From the NCBI GenBank assembly GCA_905147135.1, contig LR990044.1, positions 8,560,122 to 8,624,121 of the forward strand: a DNA stretch of 64,000 nucleotides, read 5' to 3'. Of this stretch, positions 21,966-34,300 are shown piece after piece (the first letter of the stretch is position 1; the number at the start of each line of letters is the position of its first letter). The stretch comes from Blastobasis lacticolella (taxonomy: Eukaryota > Arthropoda > Insecta > Lepidoptera > Blastobasidae). A program made the position numbers and the translations under genes. A model generated the notes under the pieces. The model made no database searches. It was given only the letters and a program-made list of their open reading frames with translations, and was not told the DNA's origin.

Positions 21966-22179
21966 CATTCCGACAAGAAGCTAGCTACCAATATAGCTAC
22001 CTATATGCACAGATTTAAGGATGCGAATTTGTACGAGCTTGACAGAGACAGTAGTAACAGGTCAATGTACGAATTTCTTCCTGCTCTGCGACCGCACTTT
22101 AAGGTAAATACATACACATAACTCCAATATTGCGATAAAATCATTTTTTAATTATTTTCATTTGGAATGTAATCCGTTA

Positions 22180-22377
22180 TTATACTATAGCCAAAGTTGT
22201 AGTAGTGGTGTGTGGGTCATCTCTTGATAAGTGGTGCAATTCCTGATGCAGCCCAGCCTCCTTCAAGATCCGCATCCTGGGACCCAGAGGCACACCCAGC
22301 GCTCGCAACTTGTCTTCTCCTACGTAAGGCAACTCAGCTGCCCCCACCTTCTCCTTCTCTAGTAGAGCTGCGTATTT
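22180..22377 (-). CDS. SAM gene terminal exon, second half of SAM domain
   Basis: Acceptor TATTATTTTCAG; 65 codons then TAA at 22182-22180. KYAALLEKEKVGAAELPYVG, EDKLRALGVPLGPRMRILKE completes the SAM domain (the LGVPLGPR.RIL stretch is the typical helix 4-5 region). The tail is LSRDDPHTTTTTLAIV. Confidence 0.92.
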   Translation of the reverse strand, partial: KYAALLEKEKVGAAELPYVGEDKLRALGVPLGPRMRILKEAGLHQELHHLSRDDPHTTTTTLAIV

Positions 22378-25300
22378 CTGAAAATAATAGGTTTATGATG
22401 AAGTCAAGAGGATTCTAAAAGTATAGAAACGAACACGTATGAAAAGATTGAAGAATGTGGCAGAAGCAAAAGGGGTTCGGATAGTGTTGCAAGTTTATCG
22501 ATGTGATCTCTCCTAAATAATAAGAATAAGACCACGAAGCAACCCCGGCTATCACCAAATTCCACTATCTGGACAGGTTTCCATTCGAGCCTTCTATACG
22601 AAGCAGTACCTACGTATCCTTATATTAAAACACAGCACTCAACATCCACCAAAACTACCTTTGAATGATACCAACCTCGTATCCCAGCTTCTTGAGGAAC
22701 AGCCTCATCAGCGGTGGTTCATCCCCGAAGAACTTGGTGAGCCGCTTCACGCGGTCCGGGTTGCTGAACGAGTACGGGTCCAGGTGGCGGGGCTGCCCCG
22801 AGCGGATGTACTGCTGGGACCTGTGGACCATGACGGTTCGTATTACTGGTGTGCTCGTAGGTTTGCGGTGTTATTGGTACAAATGAATTGGATCATACTT
22901 AATGTAGCAGATTGGTTAGAAACGAACGGGCAACAGTTCTGGCATTATGTTCTTAGGTGCACAGTAATACATAATCCAGCCGGTTTGGAGATTGTAGGTT
23001 TGAATGCTCCCTCCTAAAGGTGACACGCAGGTTTATCAGAGCCGAAGGAATAGAATGCCGTCTACGATGAAAACCTTGATGAATTCGGGTGACGTCATCA
23101 GATTCGACGCGGTGCGACCGAAACAACCGATGCGCTCGCGCATAGCCTCCTTCATCGAAGGAGGCTATGGCTCGCGCCACTCGCATTTTGACACTGACTG
23201 TTGCATGCGAGAGAACCGCTTCTTCTTTCCTTTTCTTTGACATGCGCGACAGGTGTGAAAGAAATGGGAATGTTTCTTTCGGCGCGGTCGATTCTCTCGG
23301 TGCCGTCGATTCTTTCGTCGCGGTTAAGTGTGCGAGGCCTCGTTGACTTCGAGTCTGTCCGCGCGTTCGGCTCGGATAAGTATGTGTGTAGCTTTATACG
23401 CCAACGTACTCAGAGATACCTACAATGGAAATCCCTCCTTAACCAAGTACTTGTGTTGTTGTTTGTGTTTAAATCAGACCATTTGGCCTTTTGTACCCGG
23501 ACACCCCTTGGCGTTGTAGGTAGATATACATATACATATGCTTCATTGAATACAGGTTTGAATTGCGACGTTGTTTAGCAATGCTACTTAAGGCGTCCGC
23601 TACGTTGAGCCCCCGCTCCCGCCCGACGTGGATTCTGATCCATTGCGGGAATAGTACGTGGCGCTGACGGTTTGCCTGAAAGGCCAGTAATAGCAGCACC
23701 CGGAGCGAACATTATCCGAAACGAATACATTCGACAGAGAATAAACGCAGTCGACATTGTTCAACAACATTTCAAAATAAAATGGTAGTAAGGTATTAAC
23801 ATTTGCCGGAGAACCGATTGCCGTTGGGGCAAACGTGTTTTCGAGTGGAGACCACGACTAGGCAATCATGATGTAAAACATCATGTCGTTAGATGAAGCG
23901 ACGATCTCCGTCACTTTCAATCAAATGTCCTGCTTACCTGTTTGCCTGCCGTATAACATAAACAAAAACGGCGGCCAGAGACTGGATGCCCAAAACTGCT
24001 GACCAGGTGGTGTGCCTTGAAGGACGCCTATATGCAGCAGTGTACTGCGATTGGCTGATGATGACATCAGCTAGCATAAAAAATTGTTTATGGCCTAGAG
24101 AGGCACACGGTCATACAGTCCACCACATGGAAAGCAGTCACCGTCGCCCAGGACATCTGCAACCTAAGGGGAGCGGATGCGGCCGGCCTTTGAGATACCT
24201 GTAGACATGCCTTATGAAGAACCCCATTTTCTCCATCTTCCATCCCGGTTGTCGCTGGCTGCCATCCTTGGTGGTGACTTTCTTGGCACAAATTGCAATC
24301 AGTAACTTAAACTCACTTGTACATATGCCTGAGCGCCGCGATCTCGGCCCGTATGTTGTCCATCTCCTGCATGACCAGGTGTTGCGTTCGCATCTCGCTG
24401 GAGAGGTGCGCCACCGAGCGCGCCAGCGTCACCACGTGCGACTCCAGCCGCTGGAAACGCTTGTTTATGCCCTGGGGGAAGGAGCATCATGGTTACTTCT
24501 TGGGAATAAAGTACGGCCTAAGAAATAGTCAAAATAATTTATTCAATTTAGGCTATACATCGTCACCAGCCCATCACAACAGTCCACTGCAGGACTTAGG
24601 GCCGCTCCCACGAAAGGGGAGGTTATTGCCATAATCTCCACGCTTGGCAGGCGGGTTGGAGATCGCAGTTGGAAACAATGGAAAATGCTGCTGCCCATTT
24701 TCCAGACTACGGAGACTCTTGATCTTTTGCCTCGAAAACATTAGTCGCCTTGTACGACACCCATGAGTGTTAGGGGTTGGTGCTATTCTACTCTGCTGGA
24801 CACCACACGGCCAACTATATATAACGGCCAGGCTATACATAGCACTAGCGAATGTAAAAAAATTACAATAATGATAATATTTTAGGTATGTTCTAAATAT
24901 TATTATTCATTCAATGTCAAATGAATAATATGTTTGAAAATGGAATAAAAGTAACCTCAGTATCATCCTAAAGTAAAGCTAAAGTAGATGGGTAATCTGT
25001 AGTAAACCATCTTTCTTAGTCTGAAAATATGACGTAATTGTATGGATTGAAGATGGTATGGGCGACAGTTACCACTTACCATCAGGTGGGCTGTCTCCTC
25101 GTTTGTCAGTGGTAAAATAAAAGATAAATGTTTCCTTGCGCAGTGAAGGTTTTTTTTCGATTTTGGAGGTTTGAAATAGACGCGGAAGAACTAAATTCAA
25201 CCATATACAGGGTTTCGGCTACAGCCTGATTTATTTAGTCAAATTCTCGTATTGTAATTTTTATGTGAGGCTAGGGAGTTGTGTCATGAGACAGTTAAGT

Positions 25301-28300
25301 GGCTGTCCATTGTCTCTGTCTATCGCACTTATAGGACAAAGGCGTGAGTTTTATGTATGTATGTATGTAATATTTTTACCTTGAGATCATGCTTTTTCCT
25401 CTGGTCATTGGAACTCCGTCTCTTATCCCTCACAGGCCTGCTGCTGACGGAACTGGACGGCAATGACGACATGCTGCCGTACCGCCGTTTAGACGATAAC
25501 CTGGTCCAGATAACGGTATAAATATAAATAGGAGCTGCTAACGTAATCAAGATGATAAGTGTACGTACGTCAGACTATAATTAAAATGAAGTAATTTGTT
25601 TTTCAAATTTATTTTGTTTTATTAAAATCCGTTTAGTAGTTTACGCGTAATGAAGTTACAAATATCCTCAAAAACTTTTCTATAATATTAGTTAGATAGG
25701 TTTTAAAAATATTTTAGGTAGTATCTGACCGATACAGGACTTAAGTGATTTTTAATAATCATCGTCACTTACCTAGTCTCCCAAGTAGGCTTAGCCAGGC
25801 TGGCTGGCTTCCTCACGCCGAGGAGTTGCAGCACCTCAGCGTACATGTTCTCCAGGCCTCGGAGCTGCCGCCTGATGGCCCTCGCGTCTCCTGTCGATGC
25901 GTCGCTGTCTGTCCTGCCGTCCAGCAGGGAAGAGAGGTCCAGGCTTCGGGTGGTGGTGGACGTCATGTCGGTGGTGTCCAGGCCGAATACTGTTGGGAGG
26001 GATTTCGTGAGTGGAAGGTTGGATATGAGGTTGATAAAGGCTTTGGAATGCAATTTAACTAGTGTCCAACTAGTTTATAGGTATCACGCGACGTATATGG
26101 TATATCAATATGAACGGAGTTATTTTTATCAAAGATTTTTTATCAGATCTAGCCGGGCATTTGATAAATCATCATCGCCATCTTTCCTGGTAGTGGTAGT
26201 GACTAAGGTACTCCTAAATGCTATTTAAAAATCTCGAGTTATGGACTTCTATTCTACATCAGCACTAATCTTAGAAAATGCTTCGACGCTCAGTTCGTAG
26301 AGATTGTGCCTCTTGCATCCATCGGCTCCCTATAAACTTTACCAGCGGGGCTATTGGCTAACTCAGTTGACAACTGTATTTGACACTAGATAATTCTACA
26401 CCACGTCATCTACGTTGAAATCTGGCAATAGCGTCTACCAAATTAGAGTAGTGTCAGATTTTTTTATGTCAAATTCAGTTGTCCACTGAGATAGCCGACA
26501 GGTCGAAAGAACTATCAGTTTTACTGCGGTAGAGAATATTTAGCCATTAGCACATAGCAAATGGACGTTTTCATCATTCTGAAGTCATGGTTATGTTTTA
26601 ACGAGGAAAAGATCCGTCTACAAAATATTGAGATATATCCGTCATATTCCGGATCTTACCAACATCCTACCGCTAGTTCCTATTACGCTTCCGCGTGGCA
26701 CGCAAGGGTCTAAGAGGCTTTCATGGTTTACACGATAATTATTATAGATGCCGTCGTAACTTTATTCTTTGTACAACTTAAGGCAATATAGTAGATAAGT
26801 ATTGCAAACACAATACGTTATCGCTATCGTCTGACCTTTTAGTTCAAAGACTTATGACCTTATATTTACGTAGACGAAGTGATTGTGTAACGCCTTTGTT
26901 ACTCTCTATATGTCTTTATATAAGTCTATTGTTGAGAGCGAAGATTACTGGATACCATGTGGCCCACGTGCATCTGTTATCAGTCCTGGTTTCTGAGAAG
27001 ATGCATCAGTATTGTATCAATAGCACGTGATGTCATAATTTGGATCATATTGGTAGAGCTCGTCTAGTCTAAAATGACGCGCCCCACTACTTAGTTAGTT
27101 GATTTCGATGTGTGAGTGCAAATATTGATAACGACACTTCATATGTGTGGGAGCCAATGAACGACGCGTTCTCCTACGTTTGAATCTCACCGGCAACTGA
27201 ATGACCAATTACAACGGCATTTGTATATGTATTGCGTCCATATTTCAAACTTTCTTGTGTGCGTTAATGCGATAGTGGGGCGCGTCATTTTAGATTAGAC
27301 GAGCTCTAACTAATATTTTTAATCAATGGGATTTGAAGCTTAGAGGCCCTCATTTTGTTTAAAAAAAGCTACTAGTTTGAAAGCTTTAAAATCGCTAGAA
27401 GACAGGGGGCCCTATTTTAGAATCCGGTCGAATTTACGCAAGCGTTCGCCTTCTAATGCTTATCTTTTCTATCTCTGACAACTTGAAAGAGATAGCGGGC
27501 GCAGTTTGTTAGGGGAGTGCAGCAAGAACTTCGGTCCGAGTGACACATGACACACGACACACGTACGCACACACACACACCCACACACACACACACCCAC
27601 AAACACACATACACACACACACACACACGCACAAACAGGTCGCATGGGATAGGCCTGCATTTCTATTTCTATTTCTGTTTCTGTATTTTAATTTTTACCT
27701 CATAAATATCTAATGTAACTCATAAATGGAACGGTAGGAGCTATACCTGCTGGACTGCAATATGGTTTGATTTTCAAAATTTTAAACCGCAGTTTTGTTA
27801 TTGGCATTGCAACTTTGAATTGTACAATTATAACTAAATTTTATTGCTGTTAAACTCTATGGAAATAAATAAAATAAAATAGGCAGTGCACGCGAGCGCT
27901 AGTGTGATGCGAGTGGTTTCAGTGATGCCCCAGGCTTCCATTTATAGAGCGCTGGTTTGGCCACTTGCTACCCGAGACCCAGAAATACCTACGTGATTGA
28001 CATCGCTCATTCGTATGCGAGAGCGAGGGCCTATACACGAACAACGAGCGAAGGAGGAAGTGAGGAAGCAGGATGATGACGATGATGAGTAATTGGGTTT
28101 CACTGAAAACCAGCGCCACTGCGTCAGCTGTGTCATTATGCTGAGTACGGCCCATTGCACTTCTCCATGGTACGGCTGACAATTTGTATTTTTGTTTAAA
28201 TATTTTTTTGTTTTCCTTCTTCTACGACACCCCGTAGCGACGGGGAATAGATAGTGTTTCAAGTGGAAGATTTATAAGCAAGAAAAAAGGGTAAGTAGGG

Positions 28301-31300
28301 GTAAAATACGTATACCTCGTATGTTTTGTACTTTTTGTGACGCGGAAGTAAGTGCAATAAACATATTACTTTTTAACTTTTTAATGGGCTTACGTTAGAT
28401 ATTTCATGACATAGATTTATTTATCGGAAATAAGGTGTACCTGAGATCTTAGGAGATACTAATTATCGTTTAAAGCTCAAGTGTAAGAAATGGAAGTTCC
28501 CATCGGCGAGTGTGTGTGTATTAGCTACAGAGCACATTCATGTCGTTTGTACCAAGTGGCTTCGTCCACGAATAATTAATTATAGGGTAACTAAAAGTTC
28601 CGCCAGAGGCGCTGGAGGTTCGAACGCCTTGGCACGACAATGGGCTACCAACTGCTTATCTCTTCGGCAGACAAAGTTGGAACTAACACGATGGCACAAG
28701 TAACGAGATTAGAGTATCTTTTTTCCTTTTCTTGTTTTGTTATTGTCTCTGTTTGATTTTACTTTTTCAACTTAATTTTAAGAATTTTGTGCTGTGATAA
28801 ATGTGTTTTACTTTACTTTACTTTACTTTACGATATCTTGTACGAATCACCACACATTATAAAACAAAGTCACTATTAAAGAGAAACTCTAAAACTACTC
28901 AACGGATTTTCATGCCGTTTTCACAAGTTTTCAAGGTTTAGAGGTATTGTTTGTTAAGGTACTAGTATGGGTGAAGACGAGGCGGGTCGCTAGTTACATT
29001 TAATTTGGTACTGTATTTGTACAGTCAGCTATTTTGTTCGATGCTGGTTATTTCTCGCTGACGCTACCCATGAGCGGCAAACTTACTGCGGGCTTAAGAA
29101 TTTAAACATAAATAGAGCTCGTCTAGTCTAAAATGACGCGCCCCACTACTTAGTTAGTTGATTTCGATGTGTGAGTGCAAATATTGATAACGACACTTCA
29201 TATGTGTGGGAGCCAATGAACGACGCGTGCTCCTACGTTTGAATGTCACCGGCAACTGAATGACCAATTACAACGGCATTTGTATATTTATTGCGTCCAT
29301 ATTTTAAACTTGCTTGTGTGCGTTAATGCGATAGTGGGGCGCGTCATTTTAGATTAGACGAGCTCTACCTACATATAAACTCGACATTAACCCACTCAAT
29401 AGAACTAGGTAGGACAATAACACCGAGTGCCACAAGTTACAGTGCTGACACACCTCTTTTGCCTCTCCCACATTTATACATTGAGGGTTGAGGTTTAGAG
29501 TATCCCTGTCTTGCCCTTTCACTGCCTGCCTGTCAACCAATGTGGGATCCGGGCGTGAGAACATATATGTGTATGTAAACTATGTCTATCTATGCGTATT
29601 AGTCCCTAGATGCAAAAATCACGCGATGCAGGCCGCACCTATCTTCAGATCTATGTTAGCATTCGAGATTGACCCACTGTGTTGACGGGCCCTACCACCA
29701 TCTTTATTTTTATTGCCAATAGGCTTGCATTTGCCCTACTATTTGTAAAAGTAACAATTTCAATAATTGAAAGCAGATAATTATTAGCAACAGGGTTACG
29801 TAATTAGCCTACTGGTCGACGGTGGTCGCTTTCCATCAGGTCGACCGAAAGAAAGTGCTTTCAGTAAATCTAGAAGCGCTTTCCTACTACAAGAGCGGAC
29901 CTTATCAGGGCTGGGATCTGCAAGGATGATGAATGATGATTCAAGAATTACTCACAGTGTTTCTTATAGTGATGGTCCCGTTTGGAGGAGTGCTTCTTAT
30001 GAGCGTGCCAGCGCGGGGACTCGCGCCCGCGCCGGCGCTCCTCCGGGTACTCCGACGACCGGCCAGGCAGGCTGGGGGAGAAACGCTTATTAGTAAAGTT
30101 GTAACTTTGTGGACTTCAGTTCAGGTACATACATCATCATAGCCCGTAACAGTCCACTGCAGGATTCAGGGTCTCTCCCATAAAAGGGGAGGTTATTGCC
30201 ATAATCTCCACGCTTGGCAGGCGGGTTGGAGATCGCAGTGTTGTAAAAATAACAATAGTAAAACGCTGATGCCCATTTTCAAGTTTACGGAGACTCTAGA
30301 TCTTTTGCATCGAAAACATTACACACACGAGTGTAAGGGGGTTGGTGTTATTCTACTCTGCCGGACATCACACACCGGCCATGTCCAGCAGAGTAGAAGA
30401 GCACCAACCCCTTACAGGTCAGGTTTCAAACTAGATCTGATTTTTGAAACCTGAACTCACCCTTAAAGATTATAATCCAAAAATTACCAAAAAATGTTGA
30501 AAGTGAAAAGTAGATTAGAACCACTAGCTGACCGAAGGGACTTGGGCACCCAGTGTGTGCTCTACCGGCTGTAGTACTATGGATAATGTTCTGAGAAACT
30601 TTATGATCTGGTCCCCACAGCACAAATCCGCCATCGCACCACCCGCCGCGGGCTGGGTACTCATCGCCACTACGTATACCCTGTGCTGGTCACCACGCGA
30701 AGTTCTAGCACGATTCGGATGTGGAATGAGCTCACAGCTGCAGTGTTTCCTTTGGACTATGACATGGGATCGTTCAAGAGCTATATTAGAGGTATTTTAT
30801 GTAGCGGGCAACGCATTAGTAGCTCCCCTGGAGTTGGTGATGTCCATAGGTGGCGGTGACTGCTTTCGAAATATATACTGTAAATTTATTAAAACGGGGA
30901 CCCGTGCTTTCAAGTTTAAATTAAAGTAACATTTGCTTTTCAGTCAGCAGATGGTAGGTTTTATAGTATGGCAAGAAAGTCATAGAAATTTGAGGGCGCG
31001 AGTTGACTGACAGCTGAAGTACTCAGTTTGACAATAATATATTGTTGCAAGAATAATTTCTTTTCACGACTTTCTTGCCAGACTAAAGTAATACACGATA
31101 CAATTGAGCAATCTACTGCTAAATTTCAATTGTCCACGTCAATCACGTAGCAATTGACAAAAGTAATCGACCACATACACACACCATCACAACATTAGCA
31201 AAACGCACCTGTTCCTCTTATGCATATCCGACGACGGCGACAGCGGCGGCAGCGGCGGCGTCACCGAGCTGTCGGAGCCGGCCGACGAGTCCAGGCGGAC

Positions 31301-34300
31301 CCCGGCCAGCTTCGGCTCCAGGATCTGCCGCAGCTCACACTCCACCAGATCAGCCCATTCGTTCTCCGCGCTCGAGGATTGTACGTTCGATCCTGCAGAG
31401 GGTTAGGTTCGGTTAGCTTGGTGATTGTTGAAAGTTAGGCCTTCACGGTCTCTAGAAGACACAGGGTGTTTGGACATTATTGCTAAATGCAAAAAATAGT
31501 AGATAAGAGGGAGTCGTTCAATATACTGCGCTGAGCGCATAGGTTATCCTATTTGTAAGCGTTTCATTACGACTTTTACGAAACACTTTAACATCATCAT
31601 CATCATCAGCCTATCTAGTCCACTGCTGGACATAGGCCTCCTCCAATGAGCGCCAATGCATCCCGTCTTCGGCTTGCCGCAGCCAGCATCGACACGCAGC
31701 CTTTTGCAAATCGTCACTTCATCTGGCCGGAGGGCCCACACTACGCTTGCCGAGTAGCTGTCTCCACTCGAGAACTCCATTACCCCAAATTTGCTGTCGG
31801 TTCGTCGACAGATAAGGCCAGCCCACTGCCACTTCAGTCGACTACCGCCCTCAGAGCTGTCTAGAAACTTGAAAGACAAATTTCTCACTTGGTACAGCAG
31901 TTTGCTGACTAGTGCCGGGTTGCGGTTGACTTCTTGGGGGTCCAAGCGCGTCGGAGTCAGCCGAGGTGTCGTGCAAGCTGGCCTCAGGTCGTCTGCCACT
32001 GGAGTAAGCGACGCTTCCACGACCGGAATCCACATTGGAAGATTGGCCCCCATTTTTGTCGTAATCTGGAGTAACAAATATTCGGTACATGGTAGCGTTA
32101 TATCAATTTTATTGATATTGTTGTATTCTTATGCTTAAGTAATCCCCAACGCAAAAAATGGGGTTTTGATAACACCTTTATTTGAAGTGTGTATCTATTT
32201 TTCCGCCTGTGGTTTCGCTCCCGATAGCTCCCGATCGAATAAACCGATTTCGATGCAGTAGGTTTTAGGCAATTTTGATCGAGTTGATTCTTACCATTGT
32301 TTTATTGATGAAGCGGTTCAGCAGAAAATGTCTAAATATGTGTAGGTAGACTTTGTCGGAAGTTTTCCGATATTTGTCGAAAAAACTAAAAAGTATTCGT
32401 TTTTTAATATTCTTTTCAACAAAATTGTTGTCACTTTTGAGTTTTTACACAAGTGCTCATATAAACTGATTTATCAGTGGTTGGGTACCGAGGCGTATTT
32501 TACGAAAGTGTACGTAGTTGCTGCAGTAATAATATATGATCAAACGAACTTCGCGAAGTTCGATCGATATTATATGAGTCGCTTCATTCGAAGATATAAG
32601 ATAATTCACAACGTAGTCCCTTTAGCCTACAAGGTAGCTTCGCACGTTTATTTAAAGTAAAATCGATTTGTTTTCAATCGATCATTTTTTTTCGATCCTA
32701 CGTATCGATACAGCCAGCCGCCATCTTTACGTCATTCTTTTTAGAGATACTATGCGAAACTTCCCCACGCCTGGGAATATGGGCGGGCGGGTGTTATATC
32801 TTCGAATGAAGCGACTCATATAATATCGATCGAACTTCGCGAAGTTCGTTTGATCATATATTATATTTCGTCGCTTCATTCTTCAGATATAAGATAATTC
32901 ACAACGTAGATGTTTGGAGAGGGAAGTTTTGCAAATTTTAAACAAAATATTAATTATTCATACATTTTAAACAATGTATTAATTATACGGTATCAACCGT
33001 AAATTAAACATATTACATAATGGACACTGTGGTTAATTCATTATTAAGAAAGCAAACGGGTTTAACAAATCGGCCGACATCAGCGATCGGCCTGATATAA
33101 TATCTGGCGAAAACGCGATGTGCTGGTCCTTGCGGCCACCGCATTGCGGGCCCCGCCGCAGAGACGCCGCTGCCCCAGCGCCGGACACCGGACGCCGGGC
33201 ACACCGAGCCACAGCACATGGACCCATGACACACTGCTATCTGTCATCACCCTGCCAATCCATTGGCTAATGGTTTGGGCCGTGACTTTTTTATGGTGGT
33301 TTGCACGACAGAAAGAGATACTTAGTATGTGCCAGTACTGAGATGCTCGATTCTAATCAGATACTCCTCGAGTGTGATGGAAGGGGTTATGCATAAATTA
33401 GGTACGATAGAGCCCTGGATACTAGCGACCTGACCCTAATGTTGGAACTAATTATGATTTTAAAGCTATTTGAGGTGGTATTAATATTATCATCCTTAAA
33501 AGTGATAGCGTTTGTACCCTGTGTGTGTGTGGTACACAAGGCCAGTAATATTCCTAATGTTCTGGTTAACTTTTTATTGTTTTATTTATTCGGACGGGAC
33601 CGAATTTGAAATGTTATCCAATACACTCTCGTGGATTCCAAGTGGCAGTATACCTAGGCAAGCTTGGATTGAATTTGATAGTTCCTTTTAGTGATCGTTT
33701 AATTCGAACATCCTAACTGGGACCAAAATGGGATACAGAGCTGAACGATGATTGTTCAAAGTGTCATACGAAGCATTCGTATTAAAACAATTACTTAAAA
33801 TGTTATCACAAATTCGTTAGAATCTTCATATGGATCAGTATTATTCTGCAATCAAAATTGCAAATCGAGAGAAGTGCGGCAAGTGAGAATGCATGAGATT
33901 AATCGCATCTGCTGCGATAGCCTCCGAGTCCTGTTTGCAGGATAAATAGAGCTCACAGTCGGTATTGACGCGAGACATGAAATCGGTAATCTACCGATAC
34001 CTCAATCATAGTCTGTCTAACTGTGTGGACTATCTATCGGTAAGCCGAGTCAGAGAGTTTCCACTCTATGTCCTTTACTCTCTTGAGTCCTCGTCAACCT
34101 TAATATCACATAACGAAATATGCCGCGCTAGATTCTTTGCATGAAGGTATTCAATACTTCCTTGACAATTTACATAGCTGAGAGCTGTGGTGTTATCTAC
34201 ACGTACCTATTGGTCAACACAATTATTATCGTATATAACATTTTTAGGTTTAGTAAATCCGGTTAATGGGATACTTGAGTTCACATTGCATCCAACACCC

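Larger units (their letters stand above)
20660..22179. other. Spacer between NPC2-like A and the SAM gene
   Basis: Contains the LINE fragment at 21770-21965 and presumably the 3' UTR of the SAM gene. Otherwise AT-rich with nothing recognisable. Confidence 0.6.
26000..29955. other. SAM gene intron
   Basis: No exon seen. Contains the two 251-bp MITEs, a CA microsatellite, short fragments of a hairpin MITE and Helitron-like debris near 28860-28995. Confidence 0.55.

Noticed and set aside
31544..32077. 177-codon minus ORF
   Set aside because: It joins the wrong frame of a SAM-gene exon to an RTE tail. Splice phases at both ends of 31889-32065 require the other frame.
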